DNA of 64,000 nt from JAGOTP01 sp964600845 (lineage in GTDB: Bacteria; Patescibacteriota; Patescibacteriia; 2-12-FULL-60-25). The position numbers and the translations under genes are program-made. This document shows, one piece after another, positions 7,684-15,420 of this stretch (within the stretch, counting starts at the first letter, position 1; each line of letters begins with the position of its first letter). Location of the stretch: contig CAZRJW010000002.1 of assembly GCA_964600845.1 (NCBI GenBank), forward strand, positions 1-64,000, written 5' to 3'. Under the pieces are notes generated by a model. That model was given only the letters and a program-made list of their open reading frames with translations. It was not told where the DNA came from and did not search any database.

Positions 7684-8540
7684 TGAAACCGTGGCTCATC
7701 GATACACACTGTCACATAGACTTTCCTGGCTACGCAGCTGACCGCGAGGCAGTGCTTCAGCGTCTGCAAGAGAAAAAGATCTACGGCATTACGATTGGAA
7801 CCAGTCTGTCTGGAAGTGAACGCGCCGTCGCGTTTGCGGAACAACACGAAGGGATTTGGGCGAGCGTTGGCTTGCACCCAGAGCATTTATCTTCAAGCTA
7901 CCATGATCCAGAAGAGGGGGATGAGCCAGAAACAGCCCTCGATGGAGCCCGCTTAGAGCGCATCGCTCGATCTTCGCCAAAGGTGGTGGCGATTGGTGAA
8001 ACGGGGATTGATTTGTACCGTATTGATGAGGATCGATCGCGCGAAGAGGCGCAACGTGCCCAAGAAGAGTCTTTTATCGTTCACATGAACGTCGCGGAGG
8101 CATTAGGGTTGCCGGTCGTGATTCACTGCCGTGAAGCGCTTGGTCGTTTGGCTGAGATGGTCGAAGAGCGCTTGAAAGCAGGGCGCGTTTTTTCAGGTGT
8201 CGTTCATTCGTTTACGGGCACATGGGAAGAGGCGGATCGTTTGATCAAACTCGGTTGTTATATCGCGTTGAATGGCATCGCAACCTTTCCGCCCAAAAAG
8301 ACCGCTGATCCAACTCGTTCGCTTGATCATACGATTGCGCAGATTCCGCTTGATCGATTATTGCTCGAGACAGATTCGCCTTTCCTTGCGCCTGCGCCGT
8401 ATCGTGGAAAGCGGAATGAACCGTCTTGGGTGGAAGAAGTTGCGAAGTACGTCGCGGAAAAACGAGGAGTACCTCTGGATGAACTCGCGCGTCTCACGAC
8501 GGAGAACGCGTATCGTTTGTTTACGCGTTTGAACGATTAA
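7674..8540 (+). CDS. tatD: TatD-family metal-dependent hydrolase
   Basis: TatD-type TIM-barrel hydrolase; family members are 3'-5' exonucleases or DNases acting in DNA repair and turnover. The 288-residue product shows the metal ligands DTHCHID (HxH, about 9-15), GETGIDLY (Glu), VIHCREA (His), VHSFTG (His) and ETDSPFLAP (Asp). The start at 7674 gives the standard N-terminus; an upstream in-frame start at 7638 would lie well inside cvpA. An acidic insert (PEEGDEPETALDG, about 80-92) near the second strand is somewhat unusual. Confidence 0.94.
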   Translation: MALVKPWLIDTHCHIDFPGYAADREAVLQRLQEKKIYGITIGTSLSGSERAVAFAEQHEGIWASVGLHPEHLSSSYHDPEEGDEPETALDGARLERIARSSPKVVAIGETGIDLYRIDEDRSREEAQRAQEESFIVHMNVAEALGLPVVIHCREALGRLAEMVEERLKAGRVFSGVVHSFTGTWEEADRLIKLGCYIALNGIATFPPKKTADPTRSLDHTIAQIPLDRLLLETDSPFLAPAPYRGKRNEPSWVEEVAKYVAEKRGVPLDELARLTTENAYRLFTRLND

Positions 8541-8541
8541 T

Positions 8542-8763
8542 ATGAGTGAACCAAAACCGGGCGAAATCTACCGGCATTACAAACGAGGAGGGGAGTATAG
8601 AATCGTGTGTGTCGCCGTTATCGAAGCGACGGAAGAACCGTGTGTCGTGTATGAGGCATTGTATGAACATGCGGAACACCGCTTTTGGGTGCGCCCACTC
8701 GAAGAGTTCTGTATGGACATTGAATGGGAAGGTAAGCTGGTCCCACGTTTCAAGCTGATATAA
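8542..8763 (+). CDS. DUF1653-family small protein
   Basis: A 73-residue protein that matches the DUF1653 pattern along its whole length: GEIYRHYKRGGEY at the N-terminus, TEEPCVVYEALYE in the middle, and FWVRPLEEF then VPRFKLI at the end. The family is predicted to be a small SH3-like beta barrel; no reaction is known. The ATG begins one base after the tatD stop, so it is the last gene of the rsmI-metG-cvpA-tatD run. Confidence 0.9.
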   Translation: MSEPKPGEIYRHYKRGGEYRIVCVAVIEATEEPCVVYEALYEHAEHRFWVRPLEEFCMDIEWEGKLVPRFKLI

Positions 8764-8768
8764 ACTCA

Positions 8769-8774
8769 TACTAT
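8769..8774 (+). promoter_or_regulatory. Possible -10 box of the 8779 gene
   Basis: TACTAT ends four bases before the ATG at 8779, a leaderless arrangement. No clear -35 box is seen at the right distance. Confidence 0.35.
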
Positions 8775-8778
8775 CTCT

Positions 8779-9624
8779 ATGGTGAAGCAACTTGCACTTT
8801 CGCTTATTGCAGTCGCGTGTCTTGGGGTGGGTTGCGTTTCTTCACGTTCACTTGTTTCACCCGCACCTGCCGTGGCATGCCCCTCTGATGCGCAACAGTG
8901 TCCTGATGGAAACTATGTGGGACGCACGGGTCCAGGGTGCGAATTTGTCTGTCCGATAGCGGAGCAGGTGAGTACGAGTACACCTCTTGCACGACTCACT
9001 CCAGAAGACGCTCAAGCGCTTCAAGAGAGCCTTGGGCCGGGTAGTATACTGACCCAAGGAAGACGTTTACCGTCGATGGTTGTTCCTGGAGGAATTGTGC
9101 CTGCTCAATTTCATACGGTGTACACCCTCACAGCTTCTACTTTCTTCGGGGTGATTCAGCGGTCAAACATGAACACCCCATTACCGAGTGACAATGGATT
9201 TTATTATTTGCTTCCAGTGTCGTTTGCGGGACTCGTAGTCTCGCTCGATAGCGGACAGACCTGGAAACAGGCCTTTTCTCTTCCAACTTCGACACTGAGA
9301 TCAGAAGCGGGGGATGAAGTTCGTGCAAATGTCGTCGGATTTTTTCTCCAGAATGGGAGATATACGGTAGATATCGCAGATGATAACGGCGGAGGGAGTG
9401 GAGAGGGAAACCTTATCCGTTTTTCAAGTGTGGATGGTTCCCGTTGGGTTCGCGAGCCACGTTGTTATTACTTGGTTCCAGAGGGCTACTATAGCGATGT
9501 TGTGCAGTTAGACCTTCATCCAGAATTGAGGGGTACCTTGCCACCTCTACGAAAATCGATGAATTTGAAAACACAAGTTTGTCCTGCGTACGCAAAACAG
9601 TTAATCCCTTTTAACGAGCGATAA
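8779..9624 (+). CDS. Predicted lipoprotein with Cys-rich CPDG motif
   Basis: A 281-residue predicted lipoprotein: signal peptide with lipobox GVGC (Cys about 19), then the compact Cys motif CPSDAQQCPDGNYVGRTG followed by CEFVCP (about 34-60). This four-Cys motif recurs in many candidate-phyla exported proteins, where its function is unknown. The remaining 200 residues look beta-rich with an acidic-Gly loop (DDNGGGSGEG) and two late Cys. I do not recognise a wider family. Its last 14 bases overlap the end of the convergent mutY gene. Confidence 0.85.
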   Translation: MVKQLALSLIAVACLGVGCVSSRSLVSPAPAVACPSDAQQCPDGNYVGRTGPGCEFVCPIAEQVSTSTPLARLTPEDAQALQESLGPGSILTQGRRLPSMVVPGGIVPAQFHTVYTLTASTFFGVIQRSNMNTPLPSDNGFYYLLPVSFAGLVVSLDSGQTWKQAFSLPTSTLRSEAGDEVRANVVGFFLQNGRYTVDIADDNGGGSGEGNLIRFSSVDGSRWVREPRCYYLVPEGYYSDVVQLDLHPELRGTLPPLRKSMNLKTQVCPAYAKQLIPFNER

Positions 9625-10504
9625 TCCAGCGAGATCCGCGCTTTTCAAGAAAGCCCTCTTTCGTTAAGCGTGTCAGCATTCCCTCGATCCAGTTTTTATC
9701 GAACTCTTCATCGTAGGCGGCATCGATAAGGGATGCGACTTTCTGTAGAGAATGTACCGCAGCCGTTTCTTTAAGAGCTTTCAAAATCCGTCCCCGGTAG
9801 ATCCTATCCGGATAGGGTTTCCCTGAGTGTTTCTTTTCATTTGCTTGCTTGATCGTCCGTTTTGGAACCTCCACTTCGCCCGCTAAAAAGAGCGGTGCGC
9901 TTTTGCAATCTTTGCGGAGAGGACAGATCGCGCATTGCGGGGATTTTGTGCAGATACTTGTAGCAAGATCAAAGATGGCCTGTGGGATATCAAAGAAGTG
10001 GCCACGTGTTGGAAGAAAATCCTTAGTTGCATTGCGGATGTGTTCATCATCCGTCAGCTGTGGGAAGGGGAGTTTGAGAAAAACGCGTCCAAGGACACGT
10101 CGGATATTGGTATCAATCGGGAGGGTTCGCTGCTGTAGTGAAAATGCAGCGAGGGCGGCAGCCGTATAGGGTCCAATCCCTTTTAACTCGAGCCACTCCG
10201 CTTCGCTCTTTGGTTCTCCGTGTTGGACAACGTGTTGGGCGATCGAACGCAGCATGAGGCCACGTCGGTTGTAGCCCAAACCGGACCAGGCTCGAATAAC
10301 CTCATCTGTTTTCGCAGTCGCAAGCACTTCCCAGTCTGGGAATTGCTTGAGCCAGCGATCGTAATACTCGATTACGCGCGAGACCTGTGTCTGCTGCAGC
10401 ATGACTTCACTCACCAAAATCGAATAGGCCTCGCGCGTGTGGCGCCAGGGCAGATCGCGGCCTTCTTTTTTGTACCAAGCGAGCAGTTTTTGAGCGGGGG
10501 TCAT
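9611..10504 (-). CDS. mutY: A/G-specific adenine glycosylase (MutY-like)
   Basis: Base-excision repair glycosylase that removes adenine mispaired with 8-oxoguanine. The 297-residue protein has LPWR, the helix-hairpin-helix LKGIGPYTAAA, catalytic Glu in SEVMLQQTQ, catalytic Asp in PIDTNIRRV, and a four-Cys iron-sulfur loop (C-x6-C-x2-C-x5-C, about 186-202). The usual C-terminal Nudix-like 8-oxoG recognition domain is missing; about 80 residues resembling a winged helix stand there instead, so substrate discrimination could differ. It overlaps the upstream gene (TAATG), which implies coupling. With mutM at 54816 it gives part of the GO repair system. Confidence 0.9.
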   Translation of the reverse strand: MTPAQKLLAWYKKEGRDLPWRHTREAYSILVSEVMLQQTQVSRVIEYYDRWLKQFPDWEVLATAKTDEVIRAWSGLGYNRRGLMLRSIAQHVVQHGEPKSEAEWLELKGIGPYTAAALAAFSLQQRTLPIDTNIRRVLGRVFLKLPFPQLTDDEHIRNATKDFLPTRGHFFDIPQAIFDLATSICTKSPQCAICPLRKDCKSAPLFLAGEVEVPKRTIKQANEKKHSGKPYPDRIYRGRILKALKETAAVHSLQKVASLIDAAYDEEFDKNWIEGMLTRLTKEGFLEKRGSRWIIAR

Positions 10505-11199
10505 TACTCAGCAGCAAACAACAAGGTCGAGAGACTGTCTAGGATCCGTTCTTGGGTCATCGTGCCAGTGACTTTGCTCCAGATAAGATGGGTTGGAACA
10601 CCGCGACGTTGGGTCTGAAGGACGAAGACGGTTGAGCTATCCGTAGAAACGCCACGCGTTCCGGTGATCAGCGTTTGGTTCAGTCGGTAAAAGACCGTTT
10701 CGGTATTGGTTAAAAAGCGCGTGAGCTCTTCTGCGCGTGTTTTGTCGTAACGCGAGATGGAGAGCCAGGCGGTTGGATATCTGTCAGATGAGGTGATCGT
10801 CGACTGAATGAGCGTGTCACTGCTCGTGCTGGCGGTAAAGGCAGGAGTTCGAACAGAGATCCCAAGCGCGAAGGCGATCGTTTGGGGCCAGCGCTTAGAC
10901 TGTGCCGAGCTTACGAGAGGAAGAGCTCGTTCGAGGGCCGCCTGTTCTTGGGTAACAGCATTCAAGAGTTCGCGTGTCGCGGAGGCGTTGCGGACAGCGG
11001 CGGCGACCGTCTTGTTCGCTTCTTGAATCAGTCGTTCGTGCTCCTGTTGAAGTTGAGAAACACGCGTCTCTTCTGATTGAAGTTTTTGTTCTAATCCATC
11101 TCGTTCTTCTTTGGCATTCAATAAGACGCTACCGATCCCAAGACTGGCAGCCAGTGCACCGAGCAGAATCCAGACCAAGATCGCAAATGAGCGGCGCAT
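10504..11199 (-). CDS. Membrane-anchored coiled-coil protein, unknown
   Basis: A 231-residue protein with one N-terminal transmembrane helix (about 5-28), a coiled coil rich in Glu, Gln and Lys (about 28-70), and an extracytoplasmic domain (about 95-231) with many Ser/Thr. No family is recognised. The topology (short inside, long outside) resembles small envelope scaffold proteins. It is transcribed just before mutY, with stop and start overlapping by one base, although no functional link to repair is apparent. Confidence 0.75.
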   Translation of the reverse strand: MRRSFAILVWILLGALAASLGIGSVLLNAKEERDGLEQKLQSEETRVSQLQQEHERLIQEANKTVAAAVRNASATRELLNAVTQEQAALERALPLVSSAQSKRWPQTIAFALGISVRTPAFTASTSSDTLIQSTITSSDRYPTAWLSISRYDKTRAEELTRFLTNTETVFYRLNQTLITGTRGVSTDSSTVFVLQTQRRGVPTHLIWSKVTGTMTQERILDSLSTLLFAAE

Positions 11200-11251
11200 A
11201 CCCGGAAGAGTTTACTCCCCGAATGAGAAAAGCGGTAGCGTGTCGCTGGGG

Positions 11252-11824
11252 TTAGAGGTCGGACAAGAAGGCTCGAAGACGTTCTTTTGAAGCTGGATCA
11301 TACTGCAGGCGAAGCAATGCGAGCGAGACCTCTGCGCGTCGTAGATTTTTTGTGAGACAAAGCTGCACGGCTTCCTCGAGGGAAAGAGGGAGAAGGCTGA
11401 TCTCTTCCGTTGGGTCGTGGGTCTCGGAAGGGGTGGATGCGAGTGTCAGACCCTTGGCAAGATAGATCGACTGACGAAAACGAATCAGTCCGCCGTACTC
11501 GACAGTCTCCCAGGGGAGAAGCGTTGTCGCTTCGTAGCCTGTTTCTTCGCGTAGCTCACGTCGAGCGGCTGCCTCGTGATCTTCGCCCGGATCGACTCGT
11601 CCGCCCGGCGCATCGATAAACGTGTCTGTTCGACCAAGTTGTTTTTCTTGAGTCAGGAGAACCGTTTTTGCATCAAGGAAACCGATGACAGCGACGGTAT
11701 CGGGACGAACGCAGCGCTCAAAGGTGACGGTTTCACCGGTAGAGAGAGGCTGTTCCCATTGGTAGATCGTGAGGAGCGGACCTTGATAGCGTGGAGGAAG
11801 TTCGTTCAGAGAAAGGGGGTTCAT
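11252..11824 (-). CDS. Nudix hydrolase (ADP-ribose pyrophosphatase-like)
   Basis: A 190-residue Nudix hydrolase, a class that cleaves nucleoside diphosphates linked to another moiety. The Nudix box G-x5-E-x7-REL-x-EE-x-GY is intact around residues 82-104. The sequence between the N-terminal beta strands and the box resembles ADP-ribose/nucleotide-sugar pyrophosphatases, but the substrate cannot be read from sequence. The ATG at 11824 is chosen over an in-frame start at 11872, since the longer version would run through the promoter of the divergent 11873 gene. A TATACT -10 box sits 16 bases upstream on the minus strand. Confidence 0.92.
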   Translation of the reverse strand: MNPLSLNELPPRYQGPLLTIYQWEQPLSTGETVTFERCVRPDTVAVIGFLDAKTVLLTQEKQLGRTDTFIDAPGGRVDPGEDHEAAARRELREETGYEATTLLPWETVEYGGLIRFRQSIYLAKGLTLASTPSETHDPTEEISLLPLSLEEAVQLCLTKNLRRAEVSLALLRLQYDPASKERLRAFLSDL

Positions 11825-11857
11825 AGGAAACGCGTCCCTCAGTATACGTCTGTTTGG

Positions 11858-11863
11858 TATACT
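11858..11863 (+). promoter_or_regulatory. -10 box of the 11873 gene
   Basis: TATACT ends nine bases before the ATG at 11873, predicting a 5' leader of about two bases. It is divergent from the Nudix gene promoter, whose own TATACT lies in the same 50 bases on the other strand. Confidence 0.5.
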
Positions 11864-11872
11864 CCTGTCCAT

Positions 11873-12808
11873 ATGCTTTTGCTCCTCTCTGTCATCCTTC
11901 TTACTCTTTCAACGCTTGTTGTTGGTATGCCACCTATGACAGACTCGCAGCTTCCTTCAGAATCGTATGCGCTGTCAGAGCCTGTAACGGCAGGTGATGA
12001 TGCATTATCTCAAGCGATGATCTCAACGCCCACTCAACAAATACTCGAACCGCTTCCTATTACGCGAGAGGCCTACGAAGCAGCATTGAACCAGCCAGCC
12101 GCGACCTATCTCGGAGAAGGAGCGAGCACCACGTCTCAGGGGGTCGCGATTCATTGGGAAAAGTATGATGACTTCTTTCCTTACATCGTCTTGGGAATCG
12201 CTCTGCCTGAGCTCCCGGGTCTTGATCGTTTAAGGCAGGAGGGGGCGTTTGATCGTCGAGCCTATCTCACGGTTTCGCGTGTGTTGGATCGGGCTGGTAA
12301 AGATGTCTATGACGGAGAAAGCTCCTTTGAAAAAGCTCCATTTAACGGAATTAATCTCCAATCGATTGAAGAGCTCCCGGGCTATCTTGAAGGCTCTCGC
12401 GAGATCCATGTGATCGATGACGTCAAAGAGGCGGATATTCGTTCGGTGGAAGGGGCGATTGTTCTTGAGCTGCCAGTGAATATTCAAGCGCTTGAGTTTG
12501 CTCCAACGGAGCTCGGCAACGAGGAAAAGAAAACGGTTGGCGGAGCGGCTTCGCTGACGTCCATCGATGAGACGAGTTATGCGTTTGACTACATGGGAAA
12601 AGGAAAGAACTTCATTAAGTTCATTGGATATGACGCAGAAGGAAAGACCGTCCCAGTCATTATGCAAACAGCGGAGGTGGAGGACTCAACGGAAGTACCA
12701 ACAAGAATAGATGTAGGCTTTGAGACACCCGTAGCAAAGATTAAGCTCTTCATTGCGGACGAGGTGTTTATCAAAACAGTTCCATTTACGTTGAGAACGG
12801 GGAGATAG
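11873..12808 (+). CDS. Predicted secreted protein, unknown
   Basis: A 311-residue protein with a short hydrophobic signal sequence (about 1-19, LLLLSVILLTLSTLVVG) and no lipobox Cys. A Ser/Pro-rich stretch (about 20-70) leads to a globular domain with no cysteines, containing alternating beta-like segments and acidic loops. No family is recognised. The ATG at 11873 is preferred because it puts the signal peptide at the N-terminus and follows a TATACT box; the open frame runs on upstream through the Nudix gene and that part is a shadow. A strong terminator follows. Confidence 0.8.
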   Translation: MLLLLSVILLTLSTLVVGMPPMTDSQLPSESYALSEPVTAGDDALSQAMISTPTQQILEPLPITREAYEAALNQPAATYLGEGASTTSQGVAIHWEKYDDFFPYIVLGIALPELPGLDRLRQEGAFDRRAYLTVSRVLDRAGKDVYDGESSFEKAPFNGINLQSIEELPGYLEGSREIHVIDDVKEADIRSVEGAIVLELPVNIQALEFAPTELGNEEKKTVGGAASLTSIDETSYAFDYMGKGKNFIKFIGYDAEGKTVPVIMQTAEVEDSTEVPTRIDVGFETPVAKIKLFIADEVFIKTVPFTLRTGR

Positions 12809-12835
12809 ATGTGCGGAGGTCAGAGTGATTAAATA

Positions 12836-12865
12836 AAACACACCCCTCGTTTGAGGGGTGTGTTT
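12836..12865. terminator. Bidirectional terminator
   Basis: AAACACACCCCTC-GTTT-GAGGGGTGTGTTT, a 13-bp perfect stem with a four-base loop between two convergent genes (11873 plus, 12879 minus). Confidence 0.9.
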
Positions 12866-12878
12866 GTAAGGCTCTGGT

Positions 12879-13454
12879 CTACTGCTGTGTCGAGCTCGCG
12901 GTCGCCATCAACCCTTTATCCTGATCGATACCCGTCGTATTCTTTACCTCACTCTCAGGAGAGAAATCATTGAAGGTGAGAACGGTTTGGCCTTCTTTGT
13001 AGTTGGTGAAGAATGAATCTGGGAGGTCATCCACTTTGGTACTCCAATCTTTCCCGTAGAGTTGTTCCGCCACTTCTTCTGTTTTGATCCAGCGAAGCAC
13101 GCCACCACGAGTGATCGCATAGACTTTTGGATCCGTATCTACCTTGATTAAGCGCACGCCAGGCTTATAGGTGACATTCCCCCCAAGCGGGGTTTTGATG
13201 AGCTCCGCATCCGCAATCTGTTTCACATAGGTAAATGTATCGAACCAAGAAAGGTAGGTTTTATCATTCGGAAAGACGTAGCGTTTTCCATCAGGTCCAA
13301 GATAGTAAACGGTGGTCCAGGAAGTGCCTTTGATGAGGCGCCCGTTTGTAGGGTCGGCTGGTTTGGTGGGGGATGGGGCGGGTGAATCTTTCGAACAGCC
13401 AGCGCCAGCGAGGGCGAGAAAGAAAATACTCGAGATGAGAAGGAGTTTTTTCAT
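12879..13454 (-). CDS. Lipoprotein with repeated YLG-PDGKRYVFPN-type domain
   Basis: A 191-residue predicted lipoprotein (lipobox AGAGC, Cys about 20). After a Pro-rich spacer it carries the segment YYLGPDGKRYVFPNDKTY, then LGGNVTYKPGVRLIKV and DPKVYAITRGGVLRWI. This set of motifs is found in many surface proteins of candidate-phyla bacteria, often as repeats beside S-layer-like or pilin domains; the fold probably wraps beta hairpins around conserved aromatics. No enzyme motif is seen. A TAGACT -10 box at 13469-13464 ends nine bases before the ATG. Confidence 0.88.
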   Translation of the reverse strand: MKKLLLISSIFFLALAGAGCSKDSPAPSPTKPADPTNGRLIKGTSWTTVYYLGPDGKRYVFPNDKTYLSWFDTFTYVKQIADAELIKTPLGGNVTYKPGVRLIKVDTDPKVYAITRGGVLRWIKTEEVAEQLYGKDWSTKVDDLPDSFFTNYKEGQTVLTFNDFSPESEVKNTTGIDQDKGLMATASSTQQ

Positions 13455-13463
13455 AGTAATCTT

Positions 13464-13469
13464 AGTCTA
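13464..13469 (-). promoter_or_regulatory. -10 box of the 12879-13454 lipoprotein gene
   Basis: Minus-strand TAGACT ending nine bases before the ATG, near-leaderless layout. No -35 box of good quality was found. Confidence 0.4.
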
Positions 13470-13511
13470 CTACGGTTGGAGGAACAAAAGTATCATTTGT
13501 AAGGCTTCTGA

Positions 13512-13540
13512 TTGACAAAATGCCTATTTTATAGTATAGT
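13512..13540 (+). promoter_or_regulatory. Consensus sigma-70 promoter of the GC-rich island gene
   Basis: TTGACA (13512-13517) and TATAGT (13535-13540) with exactly 17 bp between them. It lies in AT-rich DNA at the left edge of the first GC-rich island. Transcription would give a leader of roughly 140 bases containing a small CCGCG/CGCGG hairpin. Confidence 0.85.
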
Positions 13541-13688
13541 TCTCCGTTAATTTACAATGCGAGATCGTACCAAAGTAGGCTAGAACACCGCCTTAATTCG
13601 TGGATAGAGCTTCAAGGAAGTGGCGCTTGAGGTCCTGTCCGCGATTCGCGGCTGGAGAGTCAATAGTGCATGAAGGAGGTCGACGACG

Positions 13689-14756
13689 ATGAGAAGCAAG
13701 AAGATTGGTTTGGGTCTCGGTGCGGTGCTGACGACGATCATGGGCTGTGCCCAGATCGAGATCGGTCCGCAGACGCGACTCCGGAGGGTCGAGGACACCG
13801 GCACGACGCTGCCGCCCTCGGCCAACAACACCTCGCCCCCCGTGGACGAGCCCGACACCGGTACGCTCGTCTCCGACGACGTGCCCTACGTCGAACCGGC
13901 GGAGGACGGTGGCTCGATGGAGCTGCCGGTCGACGCGGGTGACCCCATCGAGCCGGAGGACGTCCCGACCCCGGTCGAGCCCGACGCCGGTCCGATGCTC
14001 CCGCCCGGGGAGCTGACGGCTTCGCGCTTCGACCTCACCCTCAGCCCCGGACGCATCATCGGCGGGACGTACCAGGACCTCCTGGGGCTCGTCTTCCGTT
14101 CGACCGGTGCGCCGGTCGCGCTGAAGATGTTCCGTATCGGGTTCACGATCGGCGGCGCCATGAACGGCGACCCGATTCCGAACTGGACGCTCAGCGACCT
14201 CGCCTTGCGCGGGACCGCGAACATCCCCGGGCTCCGGATGTCCATTCGCAGCGAGCGGATCCTGCCGAGCATGGGGTTCGAGGGTGGGTACACCAACACG
14301 GTGGTCACCTTCGTCTACGACCGCGAGCTCATCGTCACCCGGGACGGCGTGACGGCGACCTTCGGCGGCCGCTCCACGGGTGATCTCCGCCTCGGCGACC
14401 GCCTCTACACCAGCTTCGTCTTCGGTGAGGGGCGATACACCTACGCGGGTAGCTCGGAGGGCGCACTCCTCCCGGGCAACTACCTGTTCCCGAGCTACAG
14501 CGAGGTCACGGCGGACGGGCCCCACCTGTTCTACGGTACTGGCCGCTGCGACACCATCGTGCCGGCGGCCTACCACATGCCGGGCAACGCCACGCGCGGC
14601 ATCATCCTGTGGTCGCCGCGCCTGCCGGGCCACAATGAGCTCGATTGCAGCAACGGCGGATCTGCCGACTGGCACAACGTGCTGGCTGCGCAGTACGACG
14701 GCCACGGCGGCGGCCCCATCAACTCGTACAGCACGGAGTACACCGCCGTCCCCTGA
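13689..14756 (+). CDS. GC-rich lipoprotein gene, probably acquired
   Basis: A 355-residue predicted lipoprotein: signal peptide with lipobox TIMGC (Cys about 20), a long acidic Pro/Asp/Glu/Gly spacer (about 35-110, with PVDAGD and EPDAG motifs), then a beta-rich domain (about 115-355). No catalytic motif is recognised. The DAG-rich spacer is reminiscent of myxobacterial lipoproteins. Codons end mostly in G or C and one hand-counted line has 41 of 60 G+C, far above the neighbours. AAGGAGGT (13673-13680) stands eight bases before the ATG, a perfect Shine-Dalgarno in a region where native genes have none. Own promoter and terminator; likely horizontal transfer. Confidence 0.82.
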   Translation: MRSKKIGLGLGAVLTTIMGCAQIEIGPQTRLRRVEDTGTTLPPSANNTSPPVDEPDTGTLVSDDVPYVEPAEDGGSMELPVDAGDPIEPEDVPTPVEPDAGPMLPPGELTASRFDLTLSPGRIIGGTYQDLLGLVFRSTGAPVALKMFRIGFTIGGAMNGDPIPNWTLSDLALRGTANIPGLRMSIRSERILPSMGFEGGYTNTVVTFVYDRELIVTRDGVTATFGGRSTGDLRLGDRLYTSFVFGEGRYTYAGSSEGALLPGNYLFPSYSEVTADGPHLFYGTGRCDTIVPAAYHMPGNATRGIILWSPRLPGHNELDCSNGGSADWHNVLAAQYDGHGGGPINSYSTEYTAVP

Positions 14757-14884
14757 ACCTTCCCACCCCGCTTGGTCCTGAGCTAACAGGACCGTCAGAG
14801 CAGCGCTCACCCGCTGCGGCTCCCCGGATGCCCTGACCATCCACTCCCTCCTTTGTCATTCTCTCTGAGGATGAAAGAGGTCGC

Positions 14885-14920
14885 ACAAACACCGAGCTGA
14901 GCTCGGTGTTTGTGTTTTTA
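14885..14920 (+). terminator. Terminator of the GC-rich island
   Basis: ACAAACACCGAGC-TGA-GCTCGGTGTTTGT followed by GTTTTT, a 13-bp perfect stem with a three-base loop. Between it and the stop codon at 14756 lies GC-rich DNA with no gene visible. Confidence 0.9.
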
Positions 14921-15081
14921 GGAGAATGGGGTTTTAAGGAGCGCTCAAGAAACAACTCTCACCGCGCCCCGCGGACAGCAACACACTGCGTGCTGATCCC
15001 AGGGGTGCGTTGTTGTATTCAGGGGAATGTCTCACCAGTTTTTGAGGTTTTTATTGAGTACAATAGGCTATACTCCAGCAT

Positions 15082-15180
15082 ATGATTGATGGAAGAGCGC
15101 GTATAAGTAGCGAGGCGAACTCGTGGGCCGCTCCCTCTTGTAGGAGAAAGAGAGTAAAAGATATTGAGATAATATTTTAA
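15082..15180 (+). CDS. Candidate leaderless small ORF (32 residues)
   Basis: In the 530-base gap between the first GC-rich island and tRNA-Gly there is an ATG seven bases after a TATACT box (15069-15074), opening a 32-codon frame ending in TAA. The predicted peptide is basic at the C-terminus (RRKRVKD). A hairpin terminator follows at 15226. The layout copies that of the native leaderless genes, but there is no homology evidence, and the transcript could equally be a small RNA. The remainder of the gap (14921-15060) shows no gene. Confidence 0.3.
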   Translation: MIDGRARISSEANSWAAPSCRRKRVKDIEIIF

Positions 15181-15225
15181 TACACATATTAGTTGTATTC
15201 TCTTTTCAGTACAAATAAAAACACC

Positions 15226-15256
15226 TCTCTTACGAGAAGTGTTTTTGTTTGTACCA
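15226..15256. terminator. Bidirectional terminator upstream of tRNA-Gly 3' end
   Basis: AAAAACAC, a mismatch, TCTC, loop TTAC, then GAGA and GTGTTTTT. It can end both the small transcript at 15082 (plus) and the tRNA-Gly transcript (minus). Confidence 0.75.
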
Positions 15257-15286
15257 ATCTCAGCTTGTATATCGAGCTGAGCTCGA

Positions 15287-15361
15287 TGGAGCGGGTAGGG
15301 GGAGTCGAACCCCCATCTCGTCCTTGGCAAGGACGCATAATAGCCGCTATACGATACCCGC
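15287..15361 (-). tRNA. tRNA-Gly (anticodon GCC)
   Basis: Minus strand. Acceptor GCGGGTA pairs with TACCCGC, anticodon stem CGTCC/GGACG encloses TTGCCAA with anticodon GCC, T arm GGGGGTTCGACTCCCCC. Discriminator T is followed by an encoded CCA. A small CGAGCTCAGCTCG hairpin and a terminator lie downstream. Confidence 0.96.
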
Positions 15362-15420
15362 TTGGGCGCTATTTACGCGCCCAGGATAGTACCAGGGGTA
15401 AAGCCGGCTTGCAAGGCCGT

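Noticed and set aside
13593..14840. A 415-codon open frame on the minus strand opposite the GC-rich lipoprotein gene
   Set aside because: Long antisense frames are expected in GC-rich coding DNA. The plus-strand reading has promoter, SD, lipobox and terminator; the minus frame has an Arg/Val/Ala-rich composition and no start signals.
15019..15330. 103-codon minus-strand frame across tRNA-Gly
   Set aside because: Runs through the tRNA and two hairpins; a chance frame.
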